DNA of 64,000 bases from the NCBI GenBank assembly GCA_028015205.1, contig CM051521.1:67626314-67690313 (forward strand), written 5' to 3'. Under the pieces are notes generated by a model that saw nothing but the letters and a program-made list of their open reading frames with translations, did no database searches and had not been told where the DNA came from. This document shows, piece after piece, positions 62,681-64,000 of this stretch (position 1 is its first letter; each line of letters starts with the position of its first letter). Origin of the DNA: Mytilisepta virgata. Taxonomy: Eukaryota > Mollusca > Bivalvia > Mytilida > Mytilidae. Made by a program: the position numbers and the translations under genes.

Positions 62681-64000
62681 TTTATACTATTACAAGATTT
62701 CCAAATTGCACCATCATCAGCAAATTGTGATACATCACAGTGTTTTATACATGATGGAAGGTCATTAACCATAATATTAAATAATGTAGGGCTAATACAG
62801 CTACCTTGTGGGGTTCCATTTTGTAATATATAAACATCTGAAGATGTATTTAGTCTGACCTGTAGAGTTCTGTTACTCAGAAAATCATTAACATATGCTA
62901 ATAAATTACCAGTTATACCCAATGATTTCATTTTTTTATGTAAACCATGTTTCCAGAGCATATCAAATGCTTTCTGAAAGTCTATAAAAACCCCAACTGT
63001 ATTCATTTTTCTAGCAAAGGATCTTTGTATATCTGTTTCCAGTCTAATACACTGTTCTATTGAATTTCTATTTTTCCTAAAACCACTTTGGTTGGGATTA
63101 TACATATTATTTAAGTACCAATTAAGTCTATTATTGACCATTTTTTCCATGATTTTATTAAAATTCGAAGTTAAGGATATAGGTCTGTATGATAATGGGT
63201 CACTAGGATCTTTTCCAGCTTTATAGCTTGGTATAATTACAGAATGTTTCCATTCTTTGGGTAGTTCCTGTAATATCCAAATTCTATTTATAAATAGTAA
63301 AATTATACTTAGTGCTTTATCAGATAAATGTCTGAACATATTATAACCAAGTTTATCTTTCCCTGGAGCACTATTATTAGTGTCTGCTGTAGCATCCTTA
63401 AGTTCTTGTAAATTAAATTCCTCATTATAACTTTCAGAATTATTATCAAATTCAGACATACTGTCGTTTTCTTAATTTTCAATATACTCTTTATGGGTTA
63501 TAAATTCTGGAGTATAATTGTCAGTGCTACTGACTCTACTAAAATTTTCAGCAAATAAATTTGCCTTTTCTTCTGTGTTATCAATAATAATCCCATTGTT
63601 TTTTAAACTTGGAACTTCTTTTTTATTGGGAGATTTTCCCAGCATTTTTTTAATACATGTCCATACTTCTGATAGTGTTGTATTGTTACTTAAACTATCA
63701 CAATATGATTCCCAATACTCTTGCTGTGTATTACGTAAAAGTTTTCTACTGTATTTTTCTTTTTCTTTGTATTTTACAAAATCATCCCCCATACCAGTGT
63801 GTTGAGCTCTATTTCTAGCTTTATTTCTTTCTTTAGTAGCAGTAGTACACTTATCATTCCACCAGGGCACTGATGGTCTATTATGTTTACTATTTTTATG
63901 CTTTACTGGGATGAATTCACCAGCAGCGGTTATAAGTATTTCAGTGAGTCTTGAACTGGTCTCCTGTATATTGTTTGAGACCACATCATGACTAAGTCTA
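62650..64000 (-). pseudogene. Non-LTR ORF2: pre-RT region and reverse transcriptase, with one nonsense codon
   Basis: The frame is open from the right edge. 'RPSVPWWNDKCTTATKERNK' is the typical 'PWWn..c' block between endonuclease and RT. A TAA at 63472-63474 interrupts it and the same frame goes on: 'NNSAPGKDKLGYNMF', 'IIPSYKAGKDPSDPLSYRPI' (RT motif 1), 'VFIDFQKAFDMLWKHGL' (motif A), 'NGTPQGSCISPTLFNIM' (motif B) and 'SQFADDGAIW' (catalytic FADD, motif C). The frame then shifts near 62668. RT motifs themselves are intact. Confidence 0.9.

Larger units (their letters stand above)
60891..64000 (-). mobile_element. Non-LTR retrotransposon with RNase H domain (I/Jockey-like), 5' part outside the window
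   Basis: Sense is right to left: end of the endonuclease-RT linker, reverse transcriptase, thumb, RNase H, Cys-rich C-terminus, and a 3' UTR with a 9-bp hairpin (60891-60916, ACCCTG.CA stem). The presence of RNase H after RT places it in the I-type group rather than in Jockey proper. Three frame defects show it is dead. The 3' boundary is not certain; no poly(A) tail or target duplication was found. Confidence 0.75.

Overview
The window looks like bivalve-mollusc nuclear DNA, with a mussel-like flavour. It is AT-rich and dominated by transposable elements: tRNA-derived SINEs whose tail reads like molluscan SINEs, a long-LTR Ty3/Gypsy element, THAP/TTAA DNA transposons, RecQ-, FLYWCH- and DUF6589-type gene fragments, and several dispersed repeats with 'TATGCCCCGCC' or 'CTCACCTGGCCCAAAGGGCC' ends. 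The species call is an inference. No complete ordinary host gene is visible.

Left end (1-3930, GC-richer): part of a Polinton/Maverick- or adintovirus-like element, running off the left edge. On the + strand, in order, lie the tail of an unknown ORF, a small very basic core/minor-capsid-like protein, an F54H12.2-family capsid-like protein and an adenain-type cysteine protease. Each start codon overlaps the preceding stop (ATGA, TAATG, TGATG). A second transcription unit with its own TATA promoter encodes a 254-residue protein that reads as an N-terminal CARD followed by two PC4-like (single-stranded-DNA-binding/transcription-cofactor) units and a Cys/His tail. Behind it is an array of ETS, E-box, CRE and NRF1-like sites. 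This CARD-PC4 protein on a virus-like element is the most interesting item in the window.

3931-13323: AT-rich sequence with a 3.5-kb element bounded by ~218-bp inverted repeats (4757-8253) that carries a two-exon gene of unknown function and a SINE, a DUF6589-like gene fragment, tandem repeats, and a dispersed repeat interrupted by a ~0.94-kb inverted-repeat element.

13324-29721: a very young Ty3/Gypsy retrotransposon on the minus strand. It has 2131-bp LTRs with about three visible differences, an ATAT target duplication, a tRNA-Leu primer site, a polypurine tract, and intact gag, pol and a third ORF (C2H2 fingers plus a long charged coiled coil) in the env position. It is a composite: LTR-gag-pol(truncated)-LTR fragment-gag-pol-ORF3-LTR.

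29722-44704: mostly non-coding and repetitive DNA: a SINE, several tandem arrays (146, 117, 143 and 174 bp), a cluster of palindromic kappaB-like sites, and a frameshifted DUF6589-like pseudogene.

44705-58190: two related THAP/TTAA (Kolobok-type) DNA elements in opposite orientation, 5.5 and 2.7 kb. The first carries a 32-bp perfect palindrome inserted with a 7-bp target duplication; the second carries a THAP gene with a nonsense codon. A broken RecQ-like helicase fragment lies between them.

58191-64000: a short FLYWCH-domain ORF and the 3' two-thirds of a decayed non-LTR retrotransposon with reverse transcriptase and RNase H domains, running off the right edge.
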